In this document: positions 52,261-61,678 of the stretch, one piece after another | Layout: each line of letters starts with the position of its first letter | Position numbering within the stretch: position 1 is the stretch's first letter | Translations under genes and position numbers: made by a program | Origin: Clostridia bacterium | GTDB lineage: Bacteria; Bacillota; Clostridia; Oscillospirales; Acutalibacteraceae | Length of the DNA stretch: 64,000 nt | NCBI GenBank assembly: GCA_017502085.1 | Contig: JAFVVQ010000059.1 | Coordinates: 1 to 64,000, forward strand | Reading direction: 5' to 3' | Notes under the pieces: model-generated | What the model was told of the DNA's origin: nothing | Database searches by the model: none | What the model saw: only the letters and a program-made list of their open reading frames with translations

Positions 52261-53868
52261 ATGTTTTTAGATATTCTCAAAATCAAAAAACAAATTCCCG
52301 TTTTTGCGGCAGCATTCTTTGCCTTTGCCGCAATCGGCTCTGTATTATGGTATATTCTCTGTCCGTCGGCTGCTTTTTTTCACTCCGACTGCTCGGATAC
52401 AATCTTCTGGGCACAGGCAAGCTATGACGGAAAAACGCTTTTTAACCCCGAATTCGGTTATGCCGCCATTCTCCCGTTTGGCGGCACACTGATAATGTGG
52501 CCTCTTGTTGCACTTTTCGGTGTTTCAATGACAACACACAGACTCGGTATGGTTATCTTTTCGCTGATATTCTTTGGCGGAATTTATCTTCTCTCAAAGG
52601 CACTGAAATTCAGTCAAAGCCTTTCTCTGACCACGGTCGGTCTGACAGCGCTGATTCTCTGCTCCTCTGAGAAAATGCGTGAAATCTTCTACGAACACGT
52701 CATTTACTACAGTATCAGCGTTGCTATCATCTGTGTGCTTCTCGCTCTTTACGTACACTTCACGGAAAATTTCAGTTCATACGGCAAAAAAAGAATGATT
52801 CCCGTCTGTCTTCTGATTTATGCGTTCACTTTTATGAGCGCACTTGACGGCACACAGGTCATCTCCTGTGCAGTGTTGCCCGTTGTTTTTGCAGCGGGAT
52901 GCGAGGTTTTATTCTCAAAAGAAAAGCTCTTTTCAAAAAGCAATATTCCCGCATATTCTTTCTGCGGTCTCGTTATGTTTGCAAGTATAATCGGTCTTGC
53001 CGCCCTCAAGGTACAAACCGCAAATCTCGGTGTCGGCTATGCCGAGGCATACTCAAACTATTCCGATATGGGCGAATGGCTCAACAATTTTCTTAAGCTT
53101 CCCACTCAATGGTTCGAGCTTTTCGGTGTCGATGCGGCATACGGAATGAACATCTTCTCGCCCGAGTCGATTATCAATCTCATCCGCATTGCAGCTGCAC
53201 TGATTCTCGGCATCGCACCCGTTGCGGCGCTGATTTTCATCGGCAGACTCGACAGACCCTCAAAGCTCCTCGTCTACACTCATTTCGGTATGACGGCAGT
53301 CATTATGTTCGGCTATATTTTCGGTCTGCTTTCGGCTGCAAACTGGAGACTCAGCCCGATAATCTGCACCGCAATCCTTGTCTGCGTTGCGGGAATCCGC
53401 GCAATGAATCCGCACATCGTTCTCAAAAGAGTTTCAGCAGGCATTATGTGCGTTATGATTCTGCTCTGCGCGGTGAATCTTAAAACGGTTACCGATATGC
53501 CTGCAAACGGAGTCGAAAACAACCATTACTATCCCGTCATTCAGTATCTGAAATCCCAGGGACTCGAATACGGTTTCTCGACCTTCTGGCATTCACAGAC
53601 AATAACCGTTCTTTCTGATTCGGAAGTCCGCATCGCAAACACCGATATCAACGAAAACGGTGTAACCCCTTGCGCATTCCAGACAAACAAAAAATGGTTT
53701 GAAGAACAGGAAGGCGTTGACAGATATTTTCTTCTGTGCACGCTTAATGAGCTTGCAACGCTGATGCAGACGGATGACTGGCATTATTTCATTGACGGTC
53801 CGATTGAACAGCTTGAATTCGACGGCTACGTAATATTTGTATTTGACAATCTCAGTTTTCTTGAGTAA
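52261..53868 (+). CDS. Polytopic membrane protein (GT-C-like), operon end
   Basis: The 535-residue product has about 11 membrane helices and a soluble C-terminal domain of about 110 residues. The first outer loop contains HSDCSDTIFWAQASYDGKTLF, with an acidic patch as in GT-C enzymes. The start is ATG 52261 with AGGAAAA upstream, 14 bases after the preceding stop; the frame is open much further upstream but overlaps that gene. Function unknown; probably works with the preceding gene in glycan transfer. Confidence 0.75.
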   Translation: MFLDILKIKKQIPVFAAAFFAFAAIGSVLWYILCPSAAFFHSDCSDTIFWAQASYDGKTLFNPEFGYAAILPFGGTLIMWPLVALFGVSMTTHRLGMVIFSLIFFGGIYLLSKALKFSQSLSLTTVGLTALILCSSEKMREIFYEHVIYYSISVAIICVLLALYVHFTENFSSYGKKRMIPVCLLIYAFTFMSALDGTQVISCAVLPVVFAAGCEVLFSKEKLFSKSNIPAYSFCGLVMFASIIGLAALKVQTANLGVGYAEAYSNYSDMGEWLNNFLKLPTQWFELFGVDAAYGMNIFSPESIINLIRIAAALILGIAPVAALIFIGRLDRPSKLLVYTHFGMTAVIMFGYIFGLLSAANWRLSPIICTAILVCVAGIRAMNPHIVLKRVSAGIMCVMILLCAVNLKTVTDMPANGVENNHYYPVIQYLKSQGLEYGFSTFWHSQTITVLSDSEVRIANTDINENGVTPCAFQTNKKWFEEQEGVDRYFLLCTLNELATLMQTDDWHYFIDGPIEQLEFDGYVIFVFDNLSFLE

Positions 53869-53870
53869 AA

Positions 53871-53896
53871 ACAGGGCGGAAAATCCGCCCTGTTTT
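53871..53896 (+). terminator. Rho-independent terminator
   Basis: A 10-bp perfect stem (53871-53880 with 53884-53893) and a T6 tract lie directly after the last gene of the oxidoreductase operon. Confidence 0.95.
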
Positions 53897-53962
53897 TTGT
53901 TGCTCTTCGTTCAAATTAATACTCATTTATAATCAGGCGCAGACAGAGTCCGCCATCAACCA

Positions 53963-54055
53963 TTCACTCTTCACTCAAGTTACTTTTCACTTAAAATCGG
54001 GTATGGGCAACGCCCATCCTTAGCTTTTCACTCTTCACTCAAGTTATTTTTCACT
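53963..54055. repeat. 29-bp direct repeat pair around a small hairpin
   Basis: Two copies of a TTCACTCTTCACTCAAG-type sequence (53963-53991 and 54027-54055) differ at one base and are 64 bases apart. Between them is an ATGGGC/GCCCAT hairpin (54003-54017). The second copy overlaps the end of the 85-residue gene. The unit is itself built from ACTCTTCACT-like heptads. Confidence 0.75.
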
Positions 54056-54301
54056 GATAAAGATGTTTCTTGTTTCGGATAACTCTATGATAAAATCCCG
54101 CGCCTTCATAAAATACGGTTCAAGGTCCGTCACATCGGCAGGCTGATGCACTTTCACATCCCGACCGTATGCACATACGCTCTGTGTTTCACCAAGGGAA
54201 ATTCTTTTTGCAGATTCGTCAACTGCCACAATCCCCGCTGCAACCGATGTGATGCTTACAACCGCAAGCGCAGTGATTATATACATTCTGAAAAATTTCA
54301 T
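54044..54301 (-). CDS. Small membrane-anchored protein after spoIIP
   Basis: The 85-residue product has one N-terminal membrane segment (MYIITALAVVSITSVAAGIVAV) and a short outside part ending in a helix (DFIIELSETRNIFISEK). ATG 54301 overlaps the spoIIP stop in ATGA, so it is translationally coupled. No family recognised; a sporulation or wall accessory role is inferred from position. The C-terminal codons lie in one copy of a direct repeat. Confidence 0.6.
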   Translation of the reverse strand: MKFFRMYIITALAVVSITSVAAGIVAVDESAKRISLGETQSVCAYGRDVKVHQPADVTDLEPYFMKARDFIIELSETRNIFISEK

Positions 54302-55386
54302 TGAACTGTGTACCTCTCCATCAGTGACCCGAGCGCCGCCGCCAGCATCCGTGCGGAATAACACGCTTCTTCGAGCGTATTCGACTCGCTGCCCATCTCG
54401 ATAAGCAGACTGAATCGGGTCATATCCATATTATATTTTCTCTGCGAAAAAAGTACGGGACGCATCAGACCCTCATACATCGTTTCGCATTCCCTTTGCA
54501 GATTGAGCGCAAACCGCAGATTGTGCTCCCAATCGGGAAAATTCTCAACATCGCCCTCTTCTGCGCCCGTTATTATCATCAGCTGAGCTGCTTTTTTGCC
54601 GCCGATTGTGTTGACAGGCTTGATTTTTGTGCCGTCATTGAGCGTAATCGAATCACGGTGAATATCCAGCACAATCCGGATTTCGGGATGCTCTTCCAGA
54701 TGTTTCGCAACCGTTTTTCTCGAATTCGGATAAGAATCCGAATACTTGTCATCATGAATCGTTTTATCGTGTATTACATTATATCCCAAACCCGTCAGAT
54801 AATCCGCAATCTCTTTGCCGACCCTGACAACATTAAGATTCTCATCATTGCTTCTCGGGATATATCCTTGCGCATACCAATTCCGTTCAATCATTTCGTA
54901 TCCCTCGGAGGTGTGACTGTGAAAAATCAGCACAGCAGGTTTTGATTTGTCAATTTTTAGTTCAAGCGGTTCGGAAAGCACTTTTTCAATGTTGAGTGTC
55001 TTGGTTTCCGTTGTGTTTTTGACCCGCACATTTTCAAAAATATGGGTTGCTCCGTTATTGATGTATGTTGAACTGCGGATATCTCCGTCACGCTCATCAT
55101 CGGCAAAAAGTTTTTTATATTTTTCAATTAATATTTTTATATCCGAAGGTGTCTCGGTTATCCCGTCGGATTCTTCTTTGCTCGTGACTGAGATCTGAGT
55201 TGTGGCAGGAACAGTTGTTTCCGGGGTAACGGTACGTGTCTCAGTTTTCCCTGCGTAGAAAACAACGGATGCCGCCGCATAGGAAAGCTCTGCCGTACCG
55301 ACGGTCATCAGCATAACGGCAATCGTCACAACGCAGACGAGAAATGCGGTTATTTCAAGCCTGATATTTGAATAATCGGATTTCAT
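54298..55386 (-). CDS. spoIIP: Stage II sporulation protein P
   Basis: The 362-residue product has one N-terminal membrane segment and a C-terminal SpoIIP amidase/endopeptidase domain: LIFHSHTSEGY, IVLDIHRDS and SLLIEMGSESNTLEEA carry the His, His and Glu zinc ligands. SpoIIP cleaves septal peptidoglycan during engulfment. I start at ATG 55386 with GGGAG upstream, since the frame up to 55500 runs into the terminator of the preceding gene. In many Clostridia it lies beside gpr; here it follows the ftsEX-M23-S41 group. Confidence 0.93.
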   Translation of the reverse strand: MKSDYSNIRLEITAFLVCVVTIAVMLMTVGTAELSYAAASVVFYAGKTETRTVTPETTVPATTQISVTSKEESDGITETPSDIKILIEKYKKLFADDERDGDIRSSTYINNGATHIFENVRVKNTTETKTLNIEKVLSEPLELKIDKSKPAVLIFHSHTSEGYEMIERNWYAQGYIPRSNDENLNVVRVGKEIADYLTGLGYNVIHDKTIHDDKYSDSYPNSRKTVAKHLEEHPEIRIVLDIHRDSITLNDGTKIKPVNTIGGKKAAQLMIITGAEEGDVENFPDWEHNLRFALNLQRECETMYEGLMRPVLFSQRKYNMDMTRFSLLIEMGSESNTLEEACYSARMLAAALGSLMERYTVQ

Positions 55387-55455
55387 TCTCCCGCCCCCTT
55401 GCACGATAAATTCTCTTTGAATTATATGCAGACAGGCTCGGAGAATATTCCGACA

Positions 55456-55489
55456 AAAAAAGAAAGCGTACCGCCAAGCGATACGCTTT
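55456..55489 (-). terminator. Terminator after the S41-like gene
   Basis: An 8-bp stem (55463-55470 with 55482-55489) plus inner pairs leads into C-T7 on the minus strand, 3 bases after the stop. Confidence 0.88.
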
Positions 55490-55492
55490 TGT

Positions 55493-56695
55493 TTATGCAA
55501 GCAGATTTATTGCGGTAACAAGCTGATTATCCTCTTCAACGGTGAGAAGGGAAATATTCGCATCGTCACCCGTGAGGAGTGTTACGTTGACATTTGGCTC
55601 GATCCCCTTGCCGTCATAGACCGCATCCGCTCCGTTTTTCGGCTCAATAAGAGCCACTGTGAGCAGAATCGCACCTCCGTTTTCAAGGGTAAAAAGTTCC
55701 TGCATCGTGCCGATACCCGCTGTTTTCGTGCCGACGATCAGTGCCTGACTGATATCTCTCAGGTCGCACGCAAAAAGCTCTGCCGGACCTGCGGTAGCAC
55801 CGTTTACAAGCACCGCAACAGGCTTGTTAACGCTGTTATTTTCAGCAGTATAAATCTTATCTTTATAAACCTCGCCGTTTTTATCCTTCGCAACGGCAAT
55901 ATTGCCGGAAATTGCGGGCACGATAACGTCAATAACCTGAGCTGCATAGTCGATACTGCCGTCACTTGTGTTGCGCACGTCAAACACAAAACTTTCCGCG
56001 CCGTCGGCAATGAGTCTGTCGACCTCGTTTTTGAATTCCGATGCGGTATTCTTATAGAACCCGTTTATACGGATATATCCGACGTTGCCCTCCGATCTGC
56101 CGATAACACTCGGAAGAGAAAATCCGAGAAGCGGCTCAACCGTTTTTGTTTCTTCCCCTCTCTCGTATTCCACAGTAACAGAGGAGAGAATACTGCCGTA
56201 AAGATTTTTTGAAAGCGTCGCATAATTCTTTCTGGTAACAGTGACATCTCCGATTGCGGTAATAACGTCGCCTTTCTGAAGTCCTGCCGTTTCCGCGGGA
56301 GACTCGGCATAAACGTGGGTGATGACGAATCTGTCATTATGATAATCGTATGCGGTTTCAACACCGATACCCGTCACGCCGCCCTCAAGTCTTGAAGTAT
56401 AAGCGGTATGCTCCTCCGAAGTCATATAGCGGCTTGCAGAATCTCCGAGACCCTTGATATAGCCGTCGGAAAGCGAAGCATTCATCTTGCCCGTATTCTG
56501 CGTTGAACCATAGAAATAGTTTGAAACAATCTGGTTGATTTCGTCGATTGACGAATACATCTGTGAGCGTTGCGAAATGTTGCCGATAAGCTTGTTATAT
56601 ATGCTCTTTGAAAACACCATTGTTGCGGAAAACGTAGCCGCAACCGCAATAACAATCAAAGCGATACAGATTCCCAATGAAACTTTTTTATTCAA
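55493..56695 (-). CDS. S41 (CtpB-like) peptidase homologue lacking Ser and Lys
   Basis: The 400-residue product has an N-terminal membrane anchor, a PDZ domain (about 105-185, GVTGIGVETAY...GLQKGDVITAIGD) and an S41 domain. The active-site block aligns without gaps to the family pattern, but the Ser position is Gly303 (VLVNGATAGPAEL) and the Lys position is Ile328 (TKTAGIGTMQ); Gln332 is kept. So both catalytic residues are lost and it is probably a non-cleaving scaffold. I use TTG 56695, with GGAGGTG six bases upstream; an in-frame ATG at 56710 has none. It sits where ctp usually follows ftsEX and the M23 gene. Confidence 0.85.
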   Translation of the reverse strand: MNKKVSLGICIALIVIAVAATFSATMVFSKSIYNKLIGNISQRSQMYSSIDEINQIVSNYFYGSTQNTGKMNASLSDGYIKGLGDSASRYMTSEEHTAYTSRLEGGVTGIGVETAYDYHNDRFVITHVYAESPAETAGLQKGDVITAIGDVTVTRKNYATLSKNLYGSILSSVTVEYERGEETKTVEPLLGFSLPSVIGRSEGNVGYIRINGFYKNTASEFKNEVDRLIADGAESFVFDVRNTSDGSIDYAAQVIDVIVPAISGNIAVAKDKNGEVYKDKIYTAENNSVNKPVAVLVNGATAGPAELFACDLRDISQALIVGTKTAGIGTMQELFTLENGGAILLTVALIEPKNGADAVYDGKGIEPNVNVTLLTGDDANISLLTVEEDNQLVTAINLLA

Positions 56696-56714
56696 GGGTT
56701 GCACCTCCATAAAC

Positions 56715-56750
56715 AATAAGGAGCCGTTCTCACAGAACGACTCCCTTATT
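56715..56750 (-). other. Long hairpin between M23 and S41-like genes
   Basis: A stem of about 16 bp with one bulge and a 3-base loop follows the M23 stop and ends just before the S41-like ribosome site. It lacks a strong U-tract, so it may allow partial read-through. Confidence 0.5.
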
Positions 56751-56753
56751 ATA

Positions 56754-58130
56754 TCACGGTTTTTTAACATAATCAAGAGGCTGTACTCTGCTGACCGAAT
56801 CGCCTCTCTTGACTCTGACTTCGAAATGAAGGTGAGGACCTGTAACGTTACCTGTTTCACCGATAGCACCGATATTCTCGCCCTTCTGCACGATATCGCC
56901 CTTCTTGACGTAGAGGGTCTGAGCGTGTGCGTAAAGAGTCTGCGTACCGTCACCGTGGTCAATTACACAGTAGTTACCGAATCCGTAATTCCAGTTATCA
57001 TCGTTTGCCGCAATGATAACCTCGCCGCCCTGTGCGGCTCTGAAAGGCTTACCGAGAGAGTAGCTTCTGCCGTTTTCGTCTCTCGTGCCGCCGGTTGCAC
57101 CGACAACACAGATATCAATGCCCCAGTGTGCGTTGCCGTTGCTGTATGCGGGATATCCCGCAGTCATAGTGGTTTTGCCTGCAACGGGCCAGAGCATATC
57201 ACCGTCGTTGTTATACTCCTCATCGGGAGTATCGCCAACCTGAGAGCCGTGCTCCTTGATGTACGCATCAATCTGAGCTTCAATAATTTTTCTTTCCTCT
57301 TCCTGACGCTTGATGATTGCCTTGTATTCTTCGCTGTCCTCATCAAGCTGCTCAAGGATATCCTCGACCTGCTCATATTTTTTTGTTGCTTCCTTTTTCT
57401 TCGCTTCCTGAACATCCATACTGCTCTGGAGGTCATCCTGACGTGCAGTGAGCGTCGACATATCGGAATCGAGCTTGTCCCTTTTGCCCTGAAGCTCAAG
57501 CTTTTCAGACTCAAGCTGTGTTTCAAGAGAGTTAAGTTCAACAAGGTCGCTTGTAAGCTCCGTGATGAGCTTCGTATCCTTCTCGGACACCCTGTCAACA
57601 AGCTCTTTTCTTGCGAGGAACGATGTGATATCTTCCGCACCGAAAAGCAATTCAAGAGTTGAACCGCCACCGAGCATATAGTTTTCTCTGATTCTCATCA
57701 GCACCTGTTCTCTGGTTTCGGCTATGAGGATTTCGCCCTCTGTAATCTGTGCTTCAATCTGAGCAATCATTGAATTGATTTCGGAAATTTCGCCCGTAAC
57801 CGTCTTGATACTGCCGTTAAGTTCGGAAATATCACCGTTAAGAATATCAATTCTGTTGCCGAGAATATCAACCTGGGCCTGAATATCGTCAATCTCGGAA
57901 TTGAGCTTGTCAAGTTTTGTTTTGTTATCCTTGATTTCGCCCTGAACCTCGTTAAGATTCTGCTGGTTTTCTCTGATATTCTCTTCGATTTTTTCGTATT
58001 CGTCTCTCAGTTCTTCAAGGCTCTTTTCCGCAAAAGCGCTGATGGGTGAAAAGATGCAGAACGTGCAAGTTAGAACAAGAACAAGACAAAGGAGAGTCTT
58101 GAGCTTGTTTTTTATGAAATTAATCTTCAA
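56754..58130 (-). CDS. Secreted M23 murein hydrolase with coiled coil (EnvC/CwlO-like partner of FtsEX)
   Basis: The 458-residue product has a signal peptide, a long coiled coil in two blocks (about 35-180 and 195-300) and a C-terminal M23 domain with HWGIDI, HAQ and HLHFE zinc/catalytic residues intact. FtsEX-controlled hydrolases have just this layout. The start is a TTG at 58130 overlapping the ftsX end by 11 bases. It probably cuts peptidoglycan at the septum or side wall under FtsEX control. Confidence 0.92.
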   Translation of the reverse strand: MKINFIKNKLKTLLCLVLVLTCTFCIFSPISAFAEKSLEELRDEYEKIEENIRENQQNLNEVQGEIKDNKTKLDKLNSEIDDIQAQVDILGNRIDILNGDISELNGSIKTVTGEISEINSMIAQIEAQITEGEILIAETREQVLMRIRENYMLGGGSTLELLFGAEDITSFLARKELVDRVSEKDTKLITELTSDLVELNSLETQLESEKLELQGKRDKLDSDMSTLTARQDDLQSSMDVQEAKKKEATKKYEQVEDILEQLDEDSEEYKAIIKRQEEERKIIEAQIDAYIKEHGSQVGDTPDEEYNNDGDMLWPVAGKTTMTAGYPAYSNGNAHWGIDICVVGATGGTRDENGRSYSLGKPFRAAQGGEVIIAANDDNWNYGFGNYCVIDHGDGTQTLYAHAQTLYVKKGDIVQKGENIGAIGETGNVTGPHLHFEVRVKRGDSVSRVQPLDYVKKP

Positions 58131-59034
58131 GCTCTACAAACTTCCTTTCTTTAAGGTATTTTCTCATCGAAGTTGCTGAACCGAAAACGCCCGTAAACAC
58201 ACCGATGCCGACAAAGGCAAGTGCAAGCCACAGAGCATAATCGATGAAATTGACCTCAACGCTTGCGCCGACTATCGAAAGCGACGATGTAAGCGAGCTG
58301 AGAGCAAATTCGCTGACTAGCCATACCGCAACGGTAGCAAGTACGCCGGCAATAACGCCGATAACCATACCTTCAACCATAAACGGCCAGCGGATGAATG
58401 AATTTGTTGCACCGACGCTCTTCATAATGCTGATTTCAAGGCGTCTGGTGAACATTGTTACTTTGATTGTATTTGAAATAATAAAAAGTGACACGAGAAG
58501 CAAAAGCGCAATGATACCGATACTGATATAGGTTACACTGTCACGGGTATTGGCAAGTTGCTTTGCAAGTGAACTGTTTTCGCGCACTCTGAAAATATTG
58601 GGAACGGTTTTGATTTTTTCAACAACCGAATCGAAATTTTCCATATTGCCGACAGTCACTTTATAAGCATCCGGCAAAGGATTTTCATCAAGACCTTCAA
58701 GATATATCTTGAGATTCTCATCCATATCAGAAAGGATGTCTTTATACGCTTCATCCTTACCGACAAGCTCTACTTGCGAAACATCGGGAAGCTTTTCAAG
58801 GTCAAGACCCACCTTTTTAACCTCAACAGAGGATGCGTTATCGTTGACATAAGCCATAATAACGTTTTCTGATTCGATATTTGAAATAAATGCATCAATA
58901 TTGACGAGAAGCATAAATGCGATGCCGATAAGCATCAGACAACTGAAAAGCACCGTTACCGATGCGAATGACATGAGTTTGTTGACTCTGAGGTTTCTGA
59001 AGCCTTCTTTAGTCAGGTAATTGAGCTTGCCCAT
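58120..59034 (-). CDS. ftsX: Cell division ABC transporter permease FtsX
   Basis: The 304-residue product has four membrane helices, a large first outer loop (about 45-165, with VELVGKDEAYKDILSDM and PLPDAYKVTVGNMENFDSV) and the FtsX/MacB core helices (LEISIMKSVGATNSFIRWPFMVEGMVIG). It transmits ATPase action of FtsE to the outside hydrolase. It shares one base with the ftsE stop. Confidence 0.95.
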   Translation of the reverse strand: MGKLNYLTKEGFRNLRVNKLMSFASVTVLFSCLMLIGIAFMLLVNIDAFISNIESENVIMAYVNDNASSVEVKKVGLDLEKLPDVSQVELVGKDEAYKDILSDMDENLKIYLEGLDENPLPDAYKVTVGNMENFDSVVEKIKTVPNIFRVRENSSLAKQLANTRDSVTYISIGIIALLLLVSLFIISNTIKVTMFTRRLEISIMKSVGATNSFIRWPFMVEGMVIGVIAGVLATVAVWLVSEFALSSLTSSLSIVGASVEVNFIDYALWLALAFVGIGVFTGVFGSATSMRKYLKERKFVELED

Positions 59035-59861
59035 CAGCTTTCGCCTCCTTTCGGCGCTTCTTCTGAATCAGCATCTTCGGCAGGAGCCTCGGAGCGGCTG
59101 ACGTAGGCGGAATAATCCTCATCGGGAGGTACAACATATTCGTTGGCTATTTCGCTTGCCGCATTGAGATGTGCGGTAGCGGATTCGCCTATCTGAGCGT
59201 TTTCATCGGATTCGACAACGCCCTTCTTGATGGTGATAACTCGCTTGTTGAAGCACTTGACGAGACTCTGCTCATGAGTAACCATGATAACCGTTGTACC
59301 CGCCTCATTAAGACGCATAAGCATATCAACGATTTCGTAGCTCATCTGAGGGTCAACGTTACCCGTAGGTTCGTCCGCGATAATAATTTCGGCATTGTTG
59401 ACGAGAGCTCTTGCAAGAGCAACTCTCTGCTGTTCGCCGCCCGAAAGCTCTGCGGGATAATTTTTTCCCTTATCGCTCAGACCCATAAGGCTGAGCACGT
59501 AGGGCACTCTGCGACGGATTTTCTTTTCCGCAGTGCCGATAACACGCATGGCAAACGCAACGTTGTCATAGACGGTCATATTTGGAATAAGTCGGAAATC
59601 CTGGAAAACGATTCCGAGTGAACGTCGGAATTCGGGAATATCCCTGTTTTTTATGGTGTTCAGATTAACACCGTTGATGACGATACTGCCCGACGATGCA
59701 ACTTCTTCACGCATCATCAGTTTAAGAAACGTACTTTTACCCGCACCCGATGCACCGACAACAAAAACGAATTCACCTTTATTGATGGTTATGTTGACAT
59801 CTTTGAGTGCATATGTACTCGCACCGTCATATTTTTTACTGACATTGTTAAACTCTATCAC
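59034..59861 (-). CDS. ftsE: Cell division ATP-binding protein FtsE
   Basis: The 275-residue product has Walker A VGASGAGKST, signature LSGGEQQRVALARAL, Walker B IIIADEPTGNVDP and the switch His. I start at GTG 59861 (MIEFNNVSKKY, AAGGAT upstream), the usual FtsE start; the frame extends to 59894. About 45 acidic, probably disordered residues at the C-terminus exceed the normal length. A GGGCAAG/CTTGCCC hairpin (59889-59907) lies before the gene. Confidence 0.94.
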   Translation of the reverse strand: MIEFNNVSKKYDGASTYALKDVNITINKGEFVFVVGASGAGKSTFLKLMMREEVASSGSIVINGVNLNTIKNRDIPEFRRSLGIVFQDFRLIPNMTVYDNVAFAMRVIGTAEKKIRRRVPYVLSLMGLSDKGKNYPAELSGGEQQRVALARALVNNAEIIIADEPTGNVDPQMSYEIVDMLMRLNEAGTTVIMVTHEQSLVKCFNKRVITIKKGVVESDENAQIGESATAHLNAASEIANEYVVPPDEDYSAYVSRSEAPAEDADSEEAPKGGES

Positions 59862-59945
59862 ATTATCATCCTTAATGTAAGTATGGGTGGGCAAGGAAAA
59901 CTTGCCCCTTCGCCTGCCGCAAAAAGGCTGAACTGATTTTTTCTT

Positions 59946-61028
59946 TTAATATTTAACCGGCTTTGCGTCAAGATACTTCTTGACCATAAGAGCTACTTTG
60001 AACACGATAGCATCGTCAAACTCACGCAGATCAAGACCCGTGAGTTTCTTGATCTTCTCAAGTCTGTAAACAAGAGTGTTTCTGTGAACAAACAGCTTTC
60101 TGGAAGTTTCCGAAACATTGAGATTGTTCTCGAAGAACTTCTGGATTGTAAACAGAGTTTCGTGGTCAAGACTCTCAATCGAACCTCTCTTGAATACTTC
60201 TCTGAGGAACATATCACAAAGAGTTGTGGGAAGCTGATAGATGAGTCTTGCGATGCCGAGATTCTCGTAGCTGACGATTGTCTTTTCAGTATCGAACACT
60301 TTGCCGACCTCAAGAGCAATCTGTGCTTCTTTAAAGGAACGTGCAAGATCCTTGATACCTTCGATGGTTGTGCCGATACCGACAAGAACGTGGGTATAAA
60401 GCTCGGTGCTCAGTGAATCTGAAATTGAGCGTGCAAGCTTTTCGAGATCCTTTGTTTCAATATTGCTTCTGACTTCCTTGACGATAGCAATATCTCTTTC
60501 ATTAATATTGATGACAAAATCCTTGTTCTTGTCGGGGAAGAGATTCTGAACAGCATCAAAAACAGCCGCATCGTTATGATCGGTGATTCTGATGAGCAGA
60601 ACAACTCTCGTTGCATCCGCATTGAAGCGGAGTTCCCTTGACTTAAGATAGATGTCACCGGGCAGAATATTATCAAGAATTACGTTCTTGATAAAGTTGC
60701 CTCTGTCAAACTTCTCCTCATAATACTGCTTGAGATTTTCGAGCGATACACAGCAGATAGCCGCAAACTTGCCTGCAAGCTCGTCGATACCCTCAACAAA
60801 AACCGCATATTCAGTCTGAATCTGCGTTCCGAAATTGCAGAATGTGCAGTTATTGATATAATGCAGTTCGCCGTCTGCGAAAACCTCGGAGGCATTGGAA
60901 ATGACCTCACCGATTTTGCTCAGCTCACTGCAGGCGATAACCGTACCTGTTTCGTCAATTACACCCAGAGTTCTGCCGACTGCATCTTTCATCTGGTGAA
61001 CAAGACCCTGGAAAATTCTGTTTGACAT
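59946..61028 (-). CDS. CdaR/PucR-type transcriptional regulator
   Basis: The 360-residue product has an N-terminal sensor-like part (GRTLGVIDETGTVIACSELSKIG), a middle GGDEF-like region typical of CdaR, and a C-terminal helix-turn-helix: FFENNLNVSETSRKLFVHRNTLVYRLEKIKKLTGLD, which is the PucR_HTH signature. GAGGGG precedes ATG 61028. The target may be its own operon or metabolism genes elsewhere. Confidence 0.88.
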   Translation of the reverse strand: MSNRIFQGLVHQMKDAVGRTLGVIDETGTVIACSELSKIGEVISNASEVFADGELHYINNCTFCNFGTQIQTEYAVFVEGIDELAGKFAAICCVSLENLKQYYEEKFDRGNFIKNVILDNILPGDIYLKSRELRFNADATRVVLLIRITDHNDAAVFDAVQNLFPDKNKDFVININERDIAIVKEVRSNIETKDLEKLARSISDSLSTELYTHVLVGIGTTIEGIKDLARSFKEAQIALEVGKVFDTEKTIVSYENLGIARLIYQLPTTLCDMFLREVFKRGSIESLDHETLFTIQKFFENNLNVSETSRKLFVHRNTLVYRLEKIKKLTGLDLREFDDAIVFKVALMVKKYLDAKPVKY

Positions 61029-61101
61029 AATAATTACCCCTCATCTGATTTGTTTTTTGACTTTCCGTTATTTTAGACAAAATGACCATCGGGACATATA
61101 C

Positions 61102-61130
61102 ATTTTACACAACAACCCGCCTTATTGCAA
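61102..61130 (-). promoter_or_regulatory. Promoter of the CdaR-type regulator
   Basis: TTGCAA and TAAAAT are 17 bases apart on the minus strand, about 70 bases before ATG 61028. Confidence 0.6.
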
Positions 61131-61678
61131 GAGAAATCCGCAGATTTTTTAAAAAAATTTTTAAATTTATTGTGAATTCGACTCGCAAACAACAAATAAT
61201 TTATTAATTTTTAACAAATTTTTACTTTTTTGTCTGTGTCAAAAAAATCTTTGTTGCACAGCGGCAAAAACCCGAAAAGCCGTAAATATCAACAAATTTC
61301 GGCTCTTCAATTTGTAGATTATGCCCTCTGCACGTCAGATTTTTCCCGATGATGCATTTTTCTTTCGTCAAAATGATAATTGCGGATTTTACATCCTTTT
61401 TCGCCGCATTTTTGATCCTTCAATGTATGTTTTCTCTGTTTTAGCAACTGATTTTTATGGCATACTAATTCCGTAATTCAAAATAACGTATGGATTCACT
61501 TTCGTTCAAGCCGTCAGACTTCTTCAAAAAATATTAAAATTTTATTGATTTGGGTCTTTTCAAATACAATTTTTAGTGATATAATGATTCAGTATTTAAA
61601 ATCGATAATTATGCGATACTCACGATATTTGAATTTTACTTATGTTTTTGATATAAAAAAGTGAAAAGAGGGAGAGCT
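61131..61678. other. AT-rich intergenic region before murA
   Basis: No gene is apparent. A plus-strand -10 TATAAT at 61580-61585 with a poor -35 could start murA transcription about 90 bases upstream of its TTG. A short AGCCG/CGGCT inverted repeat lies near 61278-61304. Long A/T runs fill 61140-61240. Confidence 0.4.

Noticed and set aside
56535-57662. 375-codon open frame on the plus strand
   Set aside because: Antisense to the M23 hydrolase and S41-like genes, whose own frames have clear domains; the translation has no recognisable domain.
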